From: Phycisphaeraceae bacterium | GTDB lineage: Bacteria; Planctomycetota; Phycisphaerae; Phycisphaerales; UBA1924 | Reading direction: 5' to 3' | Length of the DNA: 32,130 nt | NCBI GenBank assembly: GCA_009827205.1 | Contig: WUAK01000002.1 | Span: 1 to 32,130, forward strand | Shown here: in pieces, positions 1-8,471 of the stretch | Layout: every line of letters starts with the position of its first letter | Numbering within the stretch: position 1 is the first letter of the stretch | Position numbers and translations under genes: made by a program | Notes under the pieces: model-generated | Database searches by the model: none | Seen by the model: the letters and a program-made list of their open reading frames with translations, nothing else | Told to the model about the DNA's origin: nothing

Positions 1-255
1 CTCGATGAGAGCGGCTATGCATTCCCGATGCAGTTCTGGGTGCAGGCTGTCGCCGCGGGGCTTTCGATCGCCGAGGTCCCGATCAAGCTGATATACAACG
101 ACATGACGCGCAGCTTCGGCGGCCCGCTCGATGACCGGGACGTTCGACTCAACCACTACCGCCGGGTGCTGCACTGCGAACTGACCAGGTGCGCAAGCAG
201 GCTGCCGACCGAGGCGGTCGCGGACGTGACCGAGAAGGCGTGTTGCGGCTCGTGA
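1..255 (+). CDS. Glycosyltransferase family 2 (DPM-synthase-like), C-terminal part, truncated by window edge
   Basis: Frame 1 open from base 1; translation LDESGYAFPMQFWVQAVAAGLSIAEVPIKLIYNDMTRSFGGPLDDRDVRLNHYRRVL resembles the C-terminus of GT2 polyprenol-phosphate glycosyltransferases. Confidence 0.75.
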   Translation, partial: LDESGYAFPMQFWVQAVAAGLSIAEVPIKLIYNDMTRSFGGPLDDRDVRLNHYRRVLHCELTRCASRLPTEAVADVTEKACCGS

Positions 256-1604
256 CACAGCCCTCGACCCAGCAGGCGATGGACATCACGCTCGATCCGA
301 CTCCAAAGAGTTGGGCGAGCCTCGTCCAGGGCCACAACACGAGTGATCGGGCAAAGCGTTTACGCGAGCAGCTCGGCCTTTCGACGAACAAACCGATCAT
401 CATGGCTGGCCACCAGGCGCAGCTGTGGCACCCGGGAATCCTGGCCAAGCTCTTTGCAGCCAAGTCGCTCGCGGATCGAGTGGGCGCTGAGCTCGCGTGG
501 CTCGTTGTCGATATGGATAACAACGACGCGCTCTCGCTTCGCGTCCCGGCGCGTGTGGGCGAGGGGCCAATGCAGGATGTGCTCGTGGACTTCGTGCCCC
601 CGGCGAAGCGGGGCGTGAAGAAACCGACCGGGCTGACCGACGCGGTCGCGCCGGCGGCGATCGATCTCGGCGCGGGCGCCAAGCCCGCGACCGACGGGAT
701 CGCGCACAGGCTTGAGCTGATCTACGAGGCTCTGACACGTCACGCAGGCGAGGCCTCGGTCGCGAGACAGGTCACACGTGCACTGTTCGAGATGCTGCGC
801 GATGTGATTGAGACGCCCAAGGTCGTGTACCCGAGTGATTTCATGAAGACCGAGTTCTTCGATGAGATCAGATCACTCGCCTCGGAAGATCCGGGCGGGT
901 TTGCCGGCGGGTTCAACGACGCGGTCGACTGCGTTGCAGACTCGGGCGTGGCGAAGGTGTCATTGCCGAGCGAAGAACTCCCGATGTGGCGCATCGATGA
1001 GCGAGGCCGCCGCCAGCGCGCGCGTGCGGGCGATGCGCGGGGCCATGAGACGCTGCTGCCCGGCGGACTGCTGATGAGCGGGATGATGCGGGCCGCGGGC
1101 TGCGACCTGTTCATCCACGGCACGGGCGGGCGGAGTTACGAGCCGATCAACGACAAATGGCTGACCCCAATACTCGGGCAGGGGCTTGCTCCGTTTACAA
1201 CCGCGACCGCGACGCTGCATATGGACTTTGGGGACGAGGGCACCGTGAGTCAGCAGGAAGCAAGGAACGCGCGATGGCGGGCGCATCACGCGAGACACCA
1301 GCCCTCGATGCTCGGCGAAGAGCAGCTTCAATCACGGAAGATGGAGCTGGTCGGCGAGATCGACGCACTCCCGAGGCGGAGCAAAGCACGCGATACGAAG
1401 TACGCCGAGATGCAGGGCTTGCTGGGCGAGATGCGCAGAGCGCACTCGGGTGAGATCGATGAGCTTGAGCGTGAGGCCGGTCTGACCGAGCGGCGAGCGG
1501 CGGAACACAGGCTCCGGACGGACAGGACCTGGTCTTGTGCTTTGCACGAGCCCAGCAGGCTTGCTGAGCTGGCAAAGGCAATCGACGACGCGATGGGCGC
1601 GTAA
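252..1604 (+). CDS. Putative BshC-like protein (remote homologue of bacillithiol biosynthesis cysteine-adding enzyme)
   Basis: ORF 189..1604; GTG at 252 overlaps the TGA of the previous gene (GTGA). Segment KPIIMAGHQAQLWHPGILAKLFAAKSLADRVGAELAWLVVDMDNND matches the pattern of the BshC G(Q/H)QAGLxxGPLYxxxKxxxxxxLA...VPxFWxxxxDxD region; assigned by eye. Confidence 0.5.
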   Translation: MTQPSTQQAMDITLDPTPKSWASLVQGHNTSDRAKRLREQLGLSTNKPIIMAGHQAQLWHPGILAKLFAAKSLADRVGAELAWLVVDMDNNDALSLRVPARVGEGPMQDVLVDFVPPAKRGVKKPTGLTDAVAPAAIDLGAGAKPATDGIAHRLELIYEALTRHAGEASVARQVTRALFEMLRDVIETPKVVYPSDFMKTEFFDEIRSLASEDPGGFAGGFNDAVDCVADSGVAKVSLPSEELPMWRIDERGRRQRARAGDARGHETLLPGGLLMSGMMRAAGCDLFIHGTGGRSYEPINDKWLTPILGQGLAPFTTATATLHMDFGDEGTVSQQEARNARWRAHHARHQPSMLGEEQLQSRKMELVGEIDALPRRSKARDTKYAEMQGLLGEMRRAHSGEIDELEREAGLTERRAAEHRLRTDRTWSCALHEPSRLAELAKAIDDAMGA

Positions 1605-1613
1605 GCTCTTCCC

Positions 1614-2525
1614 ATGCGATTGCTGTATCTGACCCTGATTCTGCTGGCATGTTCGCTGGGTTGTTCAGACGGGGATGCGTCTACAGAGCACGCCGGCACG
1701 ACGCGCATCGTCGTTCTCAGCCCCGCGGCGGCGGACATCCTTATAGACCTCGATCGCGCCCGACTCATCGTCGGTCGGCACAACTTCGATACACAGCTCG
1801 ACAGCTCGATCCCCGCGGTCGGTGACCAGAGCGCGATCGATTACGAGATGCTGCTCTCGCTCGATCCAACCCACGTGATCGTGCAGACCGAGAGCCAGCC
1901 GATCCCCGCACGGCTTCAAGAACTCTCTGGGTCTGCCGATTTCGAGATCGTCAACATCTCAACACTCTCGCTTGATGGTGTTTTGGCTTCGACGCAGATT
2001 CTTGAAAGGCAATTCGCACCCGACACCGGGCTCGCCGAGAGGTTCCAGAACTCGATAAGGCAGCGCACAGGCACAGCGACCTTCGAGGGCGGCGTGTTGG
2101 TCGCGATGTACTGCTCCCCCACCGTCGATGTGCTTGGGCCCGGTTCGGCGCACCAAGAGATCATCGAGAGGCTCGGGTACGCACCCGCGATCACGGACGG
2201 GAAGCCCTACATGCCACTCGACGGCGAGGATCTGCTCGCGCTCGATCCAGGGGTGATCGTGCTCATCCAGCCAAAGGATCAGGGGGACGGCCTGTCTTCG
2301 ACGGTTCCAAGCCCAGAACAGCTAGGCATCCTCTCAGAGCTTGAGGTGGTCGCGGTCACCGAGGGACGGGTTATCCTGATTGACGATCCTCAGTCGCTCA
2401 CGTCTGGGACATCGCTTATCGGTGTGATCGAGAAGCTCGAACAGCAACTGGAGGCGCTTTCGCCGCTAGGATCGCAGCACGATGACGACCAAGGCAGAGA
2501 CAACACAGAGGCTCGACCCGGTTGA
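1614..2525 (+). CDS. Periplasmic substrate-binding lipoprotein (BtuF/FepB-like, cobalamin/siderophore type)
   Basis: Lipobox-like LLACSLGC; TTRIVVLSPAAADILIDLDRARLIVGRHNFD...IPAVGDQSAIDYEMLLSLDPTHVIVQ is typical of the periplasmic binding fold for Fe-siderophore/B12. Confidence 0.75.
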   Translation: MRLLYLTLILLACSLGCSDGDASTEHAGTTRIVVLSPAAADILIDLDRARLIVGRHNFDTQLDSSIPAVGDQSAIDYEMLLSLDPTHVIVQTESQPIPARLQELSGSADFEIVNISTLSLDGVLASTQILERQFAPDTGLAERFQNSIRQRTGTATFEGGVLVAMYCSPTVDVLGPGSAHQEIIERLGYAPAITDGKPYMPLDGEDLLALDPGVIVLIQPKDQGDGLSSTVPSPEQLGILSELEVVAVTEGRVILIDDPQSLTSGTSLIGVIEKLEQQLEALSPLGSQHDDDQGRDNTEARPG

Positions 2526-4353
2526 GATGCTCGGCGAGCGATTCGTCGCAGCCATCGGTGAGGCGTTCGCCGAGGAACTCGGGGATCGCAGGGTCGACCC
2601 GCTGATCACACCCAGCAAGAACACACAATTCGGTGACTACCAATCCAACGCCGCGATGTCGCTTGCCAAGCAGCTCAAGATGAAGCCCCGCGATGTCGCG
2701 GAGCGCATCGTGGAGAAGCTGGATTTGGGAGAGATCGCCGAGCCCCTGGACGCGTCGTCGATCGCGGGACCGGGCTTCATCAACGTCAGGCTCAGGCCCG
2801 AGGCGCTGGCGTCGCTGGTCACAGAGCTCGACCGCCCGGGACTGGGCGTCGAAGCCGAGAAGCAACAGACGATCGTCGTCGATGTCTGCGGCGTGAACCT
2901 CGCGAAACAGATGCACGTCGGGCACCTCCGCGCGACTGTCATCGGTGACGCGATGGCGCGCACCCTCGAGAAGCGCGGGCACAAGGTCGTTCGGCAGAAC
3001 CACGTGGGCGACTGGGGTCTGCCCATCGCGATGGTGACCGACAAGCTCATGCGCGAGGTGAGCGCGGGGCACCTGTCGATGGACAGCGTCACACTCGACG
3101 ATCTCGACAGGCTCTACAAGATTGCCAAGGAAGAAAGCTCGCCCGACGCGAAGGGACTCAAGGCTGCTGAGCGCTTCAGCTTGGGCCCGAAGGTGCAAGC
3201 CGAGCTTGAGGCGCAGGTCGCTGGCGCGACGGAAAACCTGGAGCGAGCGAAGCAGGCTCTTGTGAAACTCCAGTCGGGGGATCCGGAGACGGTTGCTGTT
3301 TGGCAGAAGCTCTACGACGTGACGATGGCCGCTTGCATGGACACGTGCCAAAGGCTGCACACGAAGATCACCGACGAGGCGACGGCCGGTGAGTCGAGTT
3401 TCCGCGACAAGCTCGCGGGGATCGTCGATCTGCTGATCGAGCAGGGGCTTGCCGAGGAAGACGACGGCGCGCTCATCGTGCGCAACGAGGGACTCGATCC
3501 AACGCTCGTCCGCAAGAGCGACGGCGGGTTCCTGTACGCAACGACAGACCTCGCGGCGGTGCGCAAGCGCGTGCAGGAGATCGGCGCCGACCGTGTGATC
3601 TACTGCGTTGATGCGCGCCAGGCCCTGCACTTCAAGCAGGTGTTCGCGACGGCCAAGCGCGCGGGGCTGGCGCGCAAGGCTGGCGCAGCTGAGGACTCAA
3701 CACTCGAGCACGCCCCGTTCGGGATGGTGCTCGGTGACGATGGCAGGCCTTTTAAAACCCGATCGGGCGAGAACGTCAAGCTGGGCGATGTCATCGACGA
3801 AGCCATCGAACGCGCCTCGACGATCACGAAGGACAAGAACCCGGAACTCTCTGACGAGGAACGGGCGCGAGTGGCGCACACCGTCGCAGTCGCTGCGCTC
3901 AAGTACGCGGATCTTTCGAGCGACCGCGTGAAGGACTACGTCTTCGATTGGGACCGGATGCTCGCCTTCGAGGGGAACACCGGGCCTTACCTGTTGTTCG
4001 CGTATGTTAGGATCATGAGCATCTTCCGCAAGGCGGGCGAGCAGGGCTTGAGTTCCGGATTCGAGGACGCCGAGCTGCTGATCCGAGAGTCAGAGGAGAA
4101 GACCTTGGCGCTGACGCTCCTCCGGTACCCTTCGACGGTTGCCGCGGTCGCGCGGTCACTCGAGCCCCACCGTATGTGCGGCTTTTTGTACGAGCTGGCC
4201 GGCGCGTTTAGCCGGTTCTTTGAGAAGTGCCAGGTGCTCCGCGCCGAGGACGAGTCGGTGAGGCTCTCACGTCTGAGGCTTTGTGACCTGACCGCGCGTG
4301 TCCTTGCCGACGGCCTTGATTGCTTGGGTATCGAAACGCTCGAGCGGATGTGA
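2482..4353 (+). CDS. argS: Arginyl-tRNA synthetase
   Basis: QFGDYQSNAAMSLAKQL, GPGFINVRL, HVGHLRATVIGDAMAR, class I ArgS architecture. The start may instead be ATG 2527, one nt after the upstream stop. Confidence 0.96.
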   Translation: MTTKAETTQRLDPVEMLGERFVAAIGEAFAEELGDRRVDPLITPSKNTQFGDYQSNAAMSLAKQLKMKPRDVAERIVEKLDLGEIAEPLDASSIAGPGFINVRLRPEALASLVTELDRPGLGVEAEKQQTIVVDVCGVNLAKQMHVGHLRATVIGDAMARTLEKRGHKVVRQNHVGDWGLPIAMVTDKLMREVSAGHLSMDSVTLDDLDRLYKIAKEESSPDAKGLKAAERFSLGPKVQAELEAQVAGATENLERAKQALVKLQSGDPETVAVWQKLYDVTMAACMDTCQRLHTKITDEATAGESSFRDKLAGIVDLLIEQGLAEEDDGALIVRNEGLDPTLVRKSDGGFLYATTDLAAVRKRVQEIGADRVIYCVDARQALHFKQVFATAKRAGLARKAGAAEDSTLEHAPFGMVLGDDGRPFKTRSGENVKLGDVIDEAIERASTITKDKNPELSDEERARVAHTVAVAALKYADLSSDRVKDYVFDWDRMLAFEGNTGPYLLFAYVRIMSIFRKAGEQGLSSGFEDAELLIRESEEKTLALTLLRYPSTVAAVARSLEPHRMCGFLYELAGAFSRFFEKCQVLRAEDESVRLSRLRLCDLTARVLADGLDCLGIETLERM

Positions 4354-4403
4354 TACGCGTCGAACGAGCACCGCGATACTCACTGCTGGATCTGAAGGAA
4401 CTC

Positions 4404-4438
4404 AAAAAAGAACGGACCGGTCCTTTCGGACCGGTCCG
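4404..4438 (-). terminator. Rho-independent terminator of the minus-strand porin gene
   Basis: Perfect 11-bp stem CGGACCGGTCC/GGACCGGTCCG with a TTTC loop (4413-4438); on the minus strand it is followed by TTCTTTTTT (4404-4412). It lies 36 bp past the porin stop. Confidence 0.9.
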
Positions 4439-4473
4439 CGTTTGATTCAGAGAATCAGGATCTGATCAGAGGA

Positions 4474-5718
4474 TCAGAAGGTGACCTGAGCCTGGCCCAG
4501 GACGGAGACCTGACCACCCTCGGTATCGGTGAGGAGGCCAGCGTTGGTGTTCTGGCTGACGAGGCCGCCGGTCTCGGTCGTGGCATCAACGAAGATGTTG
4601 ACCTGAGCCGAGAGCTTGACAGCCTGGCTGTTGGCGAATGGGAAGTGGTTGACACCGACTGCGATGGTGTTGAACGGATCTGCATCACCAGCACGGTCGT
4701 CGTCGGGGTTGACGCAGTCCCAGGCAGCGAAGACTTCGGTGCCCTCTGAGACGAAGTAACCACCCTGGATAATGAGGCCCAGGTCGAGGAACTCGTCCGG
4801 AGCAGCGTCAGCATCGACCTGACGGAGGTTACCGGCGGCGTAGACGTTCCAGCCTTCGCCCGAGTCCATCAGGAAGTCGGCACCACCCTGGATGATGGTG
4901 ACATCGCTGGAGCCGGGCTGATCGGCGTTCTGCTGGATGTGGAAGTAACCACCGACGATCATGGCGTCCTCGTGGCCGGTGCCGACCTTACGGAGGGTCT
5001 TGAAGTAGTCGTCGACCTGGCCTTCGATCGCGAAGTCACCGCGAGCGGTGAATGCCCAGTCGCCGTCGTTGGCGGCGTTGTAGGGGGTGTCGGCGGTGTT
5101 AGCACCGTCGTGGAACGCACCGGTGAAGCGCCATGTGTTGCCTTCATCGGTGTGGCTGACTGCAGCACCCTGAACCTGACCAGCGCTGAAGACGGCGTCC
5201 TGAATCGAACGCTCGATCTTCTGTGTGTGGTTGTCTTCCTGGAAGGTTTCGCGGGTGACGGGGGCGGTCCACTGACCGACCCAGCCGCTGGTGCCGTTGC
5301 CGAAGTCGTGAGCGATGTAGGCATCCATGAGGCCGAACGAGCCGGACTCATTGATGTAGATCTCGATCTTGTAGGTGGTATCGGGGCTTGCGACCGAACC
5401 ATCGAAGATCAGGCGGGTGTCAGGAGTCGAGAAGCCGGTCTCGAAGTCATCCTGAGCGCCGCCGTTGTCGTCGAGGGCTGTGATCGTGTAACGGGTCTGG
5501 TGCCAACCGCTGAAGTTCAGGGTCGAGCTGCCGTCGGCCGAGGTCAGGCCGAACTGTGAATGATGGGCAGCGGAGCTACCCAGGAGGCTGGTGCGCTGCT
5601 GCGCGTCAGCCATCACCTCTGCCGCGTACTCGCGGGTCTGATCGAGGCTCTGTGCGGTTGCTGCGGAGGCCGCGAAAGCGGTACCTGCCGTTACCAGTAG
5701 ACGAATCTTCGGACTCAT
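4474..5718 (-). CDS. Outer-membrane porin, phosphate-selective porin O/P-like
   Basis: Signal peptide MSPKIRLLVTAGTAFAASAATAQS; FSGWHQTRYTITALDDNGG...FSTPDTRLIFDGSVASPDTTYKIEIYI...; C-terminal aromatic F. ATG 5718 is preceded at 9 nt by SD AAGGAG (5728-5733). Confidence 0.75.
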   Translation of the reverse strand: MSPKIRLLVTAGTAFAASAATAQSLDQTREYAAEVMADAQQRTSLLGSSAAHHSQFGLTSADGSSTLNFSGWHQTRYTITALDDNGGAQDDFETGFSTPDTRLIFDGSVASPDTTYKIEIYINESGSFGLMDAYIAHDFGNGTSGWVGQWTAPVTRETFQEDNHTQKIERSIQDAVFSAGQVQGAAVSHTDEGNTWRFTGAFHDGANTADTPYNAANDGDWAFTARGDFAIEGQVDDYFKTLRKVGTGHEDAMIVGGYFHIQQNADQPGSSDVTIIQGGADFLMDSGEGWNVYAAGNLRQVDADAAPDEFLDLGLIIQGGYFVSEGTEVFAAWDCVNPDDDRAGDADPFNTIAVGVNHFPFANSQAVKLSAQVNIFVDATTETGGLVSQNTNAGLLTDTEGGQVSVLGQAQVTF

Positions 5719-5733
5719 GACGTGCCACTCCTT

Positions 5734-5757
5734 GCTACGTGTCGCGCTACGTGTCGC
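5734..5757. repeat. Perfect tandem duplication of a 12-mer (GCTACGTGTCGC x2)
   Basis: gctacgtgtcgc|gctacgtgtcgc read directly; lies immediately upstream of the porin SD. Confidence 0.9.
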
Positions 5758-6117
5758 GATTGCTCGTGCAGGCCTTTGCCTCACGATGCGGGCTGGTCGC
5801 GGCGCTCACGCGGCGTCGCATAAGTCTCTTCTACCCGCACGCAGGTTGCCAAACTTACTCCTGCATGATCTGAATCTACCAGCGGATCAAAGGGTCGTTT
5901 CGCTTGAATAATGCGGCCCTTTTGTCTGACCCGGCCGAGCTTGCGATCCCTCGCCAAGACCCGACATCATGCGGACACAGACGACATAGTCTGATGCCCT
6001 TCAAACCGGTACCCGGCATCCTGCCCTGGCCCGACCGACACACGTCTCCAACGTATGCCCTAACTAACTTACTCATGTACCCCCAGAGAGGGAGAGGCAA
6101 ACCGAACGCCTCCAGCG

Positions 6118-6146
6118 TCCGATTACCTAGAACACTAGGCATCGGA
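6118..6146. other. Imperfect hairpin in the porin/phoB divergent intergenic region
   Basis: TCCGAT-TA-CCTAG-AACA-CTAGG-C-ATCGGA: 6 bp + 5 bp helices with a small internal loop. Confidence 0.6.
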
Positions 6147-6237
6147 AACTTATCCGGCGAGACGCCAAAATCGGGCTGTCAATACTCTGTCGCGCAACAA
6201 AAAAACCCATAAGGGCTTTCTCCGGGGGGCAAACAGG

Positions 6238-6255
6238 CTGTGAAGCCATTGTGAA
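6238..6255 (+). promoter_or_regulatory. Pho-box-like direct repeat upstream of phoB
   Basis: CTGTGAA-GCCA-TTGTGAA: two 7-mers at an 11-bp period, resembling the Pho box CTGTCAT-N4-CTGTCAT; followed by TTGACA (6263-6268). Confidence 0.4.
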
Positions 6256-6344
6256 GAAGCCCTTGACAAGCGGGTTTCGGGTTGGTCGCTCTGGACCGAG
6301 TCCCTACCCTCTCCGCGTAAGAGGCGATCGGATTACCATACTAA

Positions 6345-6370
6345 GTTTTGGGTATGTAATCACCCAAAAC
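6345..6370. promoter_or_regulatory. Perfect 9-bp inverted repeat upstream of phoB
   Basis: GTTTTGGGT-atgtaatc-ACCCAAAAC, ending 26 bp before ATG 6397. Confidence 0.7.
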
Positions 6371-6396
6371 AAGTGGTTCGAGCTGGGGGCTGCCTA

Positions 6397-7092
6397 ATGC
6401 ACGAGAGCCGGCACATCCTCGTTGTCGAAGACGAGCTCGATCTCGCGGAGTTGCTCAGGTACAACCTGAACGTCTCTGGTCACAACGCTGAGGTCGTGCA
6501 CTCGGGGCAGGCCGCGCTCGATGCCGTCGCCGCTCGCAAGCCCGATCTCATCATCCTCGATGTCATGCTCCCTGAGATCGACGGCATCGAGGTCGCCAAA
6601 CGCATCAAGTCCTCAACAGAAACCTCTGACGTCCCCATCATCTTTCTGACCGCCAAGTCCTCTGATGAAGACCAGATCCGCGGGCTAGACGCTGGCGGCG
6701 ACGATTACGTCACGAAACCCTTCTCCGTCAAAGTGCTGCTTGCTCGGGTCGTCGCGGCACTCAGAAGGAGCGCCAAGGGCTCATCTGAAAGTGAGATCCT
6801 CGAGATCGGCCCCATACAGCTGGACACCGACAAGCACGAGGTGATGGTGGATGGCTCGAGCGTCAGGCTTACGCTGACGGAGTTCAAGCTGCTGGCCACG
6901 CTGATGGCGGGCCCGGGCCGGGTGCTCTCAAGGCGTGGGCTGATCTCCAACGCGATTGGACCGGGCATCACGGTGACCGAACGGACGATCGACGTACACA
7001 TCGCAGCGATCCGCAAGAAGCTGGGCGAGCACGGCTCGATGATCCAGACCGTTCGCGGCGTCGGGTATCGCCTCGTTGATCCCGAGAGCTAA
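6397..7092 (+). CDS. phoB: PhoB-like OmpR-family response regulator
   Basis: HILVVEDELDLAELLRYNL...LIILDVMLPEIDGIEVAKRIK...FLTAKSSDEDQIRGLDAGGDDYVTKPFS plus winged-helix domain TERTIDVHIAAIRKKLGEHGSMIQTVRGVGYRL. ORF extends to GTG 6373; ATG 6397 preferred. Confidence 0.88.
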   Translation: MHESRHILVVEDELDLAELLRYNLNVSGHNAEVVHSGQAALDAVAARKPDLIILDVMLPEIDGIEVAKRIKSSTETSDVPIIFLTAKSSDEDQIRGLDAGGDDYVTKPFSVKVLLARVVAALRRSAKGSSESEILEIGPIQLDTDKHEVMVDGSSVRLTLTEFKLLATLMAGPGRVLSRRGLISNAIGPGITVTERTIDVHIAAIRKKLGEHGSMIQTVRGVGYRLVDPES

Positions 7093-7122
7093 GCCACGAG
7101 CGAAGCCCAATCCCCGCCTATC

Positions 7123-7154
7123 TTCACGAACGGACCATCCTGTCCGTCGGTGAA
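7123..7154 (+). other. phoB-phoR intercistronic hairpin
   Basis: TTCAC-GA-ACGGAC-CATCCT-GTCCGT-CG-GTGAA: 6-bp inner and 5-bp outer helix, 6-nt loop. Confidence 0.65.
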
Positions 7155-7172
7155 CGGGACAAATCAAGCCCT

Positions 7173-8471
7173 ATGGCACGCATCGGCAAATACGAACTCT
7201 GGCAGCTCTGCGTCGCGCTCGCGCTGACGGCGCTGCTCGTTGCATCGCTCATGGTGGGCGTGCGGGCCTCGGCGATGGTGACCGGGGTGTTCTTCGGCGT
7301 CTCGGGTGCGTGGTTTGTGGTTGCGCTGGCTGGCTTTCTGAGTGAGCGCGCAAGGGCGGTCGGGATCGGCGAGCCCCTGCCGACGATCGAGAGCGCCACC
7401 CGCGATCCCAGGATTCAGCCGAAACCGCTTCGCGACCTGAACCGGCTTATCGAATCGATCGGCGACCCGGTGATCGCGGTCTCACCAGAGGGGAAGGTGA
7501 TCCTGGCGAACTCGCGGGCTTCGAAGATCCTGGGGCTTGCAAGGCCGCTCGTGGATCGGTTTGTGGATGAAGTCGTTACAAAGGCGGAGCTGCTCGATCG
7601 GATCTCGCGCGGCAGGCGGGGCGAGCGCTGGCGCGGCTCGGTGCGTCTGCCAAACGCGGACGGCGTGCAGGTGTGCGATGTCTCGATCGTGCCGCTGACA
7701 GACGAGATACCCGCGGCCGTGGTCGTCACACTGCGCGACATTACGGCACTCGACGGGGCGCTCCAGCTCAAAACCGACTTTGTTGCAAACGCGTCACACG
7801 AGCTGCGGACTCCCATCGCGGCGATCAAGGGAGCCGCGGAGACGCTCTCGATCGCGGGCGGCGACGAGGGCATGCGGAACCGCTTCATCGGGATGATCGA
7901 GGCTCACGTCATCAGGCTCGAGGACATGGTCAGCGACCTGCTGGATCTCTCGAAGCTCGAATCCGAGTCGATGGCGATCGAGTCCAAACCTCTGTATATG
8001 ACAGATCTGGCCGGGGAACTCTCACAGCTGCTCTATGACCTCTGCACGAAGCGGAGCGTCGAGATCGAGTTCGACATCGACGACGAGGCACAGACGATCA
8101 CTTCGGACAAGAGGCTGCTTGTGCTGATCTTGAAGAACCTCTGCGAGAACGCCGCGAAGTTCACCGCCGAGGGCACTTCGGTCAGTGTGTCGGTCAAGCC
8201 CATCGATCACTCGTGGGAGTTCCGCGTCTCCGACCGAGGGCAGGGGATCCCTCTCCAGCAGCAGCAGCGAATCTTCGAACGCTTCTATCAGGTTGACCCT
8301 TCACGCTCGGGTGAGCAGCGCGGCACGGGGCTCGGGCTTGCGATCGTCAAGCACGCGGTCAGGCTTCTGCAGGGCGATGTCGACGTTGAATCCGTCTGGA
8401 ACCAGGGCACGACGATGGTTGTGACTCTTCCCAAGCAGATCGATCCGAGCACGATGGCTGAGTCAGTTTGA
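7173..8471 (+). CDS. phoR: PhoR-like membrane sensor histidine kinase with PAS domain
   Basis: N-terminal TM helices; PAS segment SIGDPVIAVSPEGKVILANSRASKILG; H-box VANASHELRTPIAAIKGAAETL; GTGLGLAIVKHAVRLLQGDVDVES. Confidence 0.88.
   Translation: MARIGKYELWQLCVALALTALLVASLMVGVRASAMVTGVFFGVSGAWFVVALAGFLSERARAVGIGEPLPTIESATRDPRIQPKPLRDLNRLIESIGDPVIAVSPEGKVILANSRASKILGLARPLVDRFVDEVVTKAELLDRISRGRRGERWRGSVRLPNADGVQVCDVSIVPLTDEIPAAVVVTLRDITALDGALQLKTDFVANASHELRTPIAAIKGAAETLSIAGGDEGMRNRFIGMIEAHVIRLEDMVSDLLDLSKLESESMAIESKPLYMTDLAGELSQLLYDLCTKRSVEIEFDIDDEAQTITSDKRLLVLILKNLCENAAKFTAEGTSVSVSVKPIDHSWEFRVSDRGQGIPLQQQQRIFERFYQVDPSRSGEQRGTGLGLAIVKHAVRLLQGDVDVESVWNQGTTMVVTLPKQIDPSTMAESV

Noticed and set aside
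2416-3630. 404-aa minus-strand ORF opposite argS
   Set aside because: Antisense shadow of a certain argS in GC-rich DNA; translation has no recognisable domain.
4939-5559. 206-aa plus-strand ORF opposite the porin
   Set aside because: Arises from the porin's biased codon use; low-complexity V/G/E-rich translation, no RBS or family match seen.
5904-6212. 102-aa ORF in the porin/phoB intergenic region
   Set aside because: No SD, no domain signature, ends in a poly-Lys/Asn tail; region is better explained as non-coding and structured.
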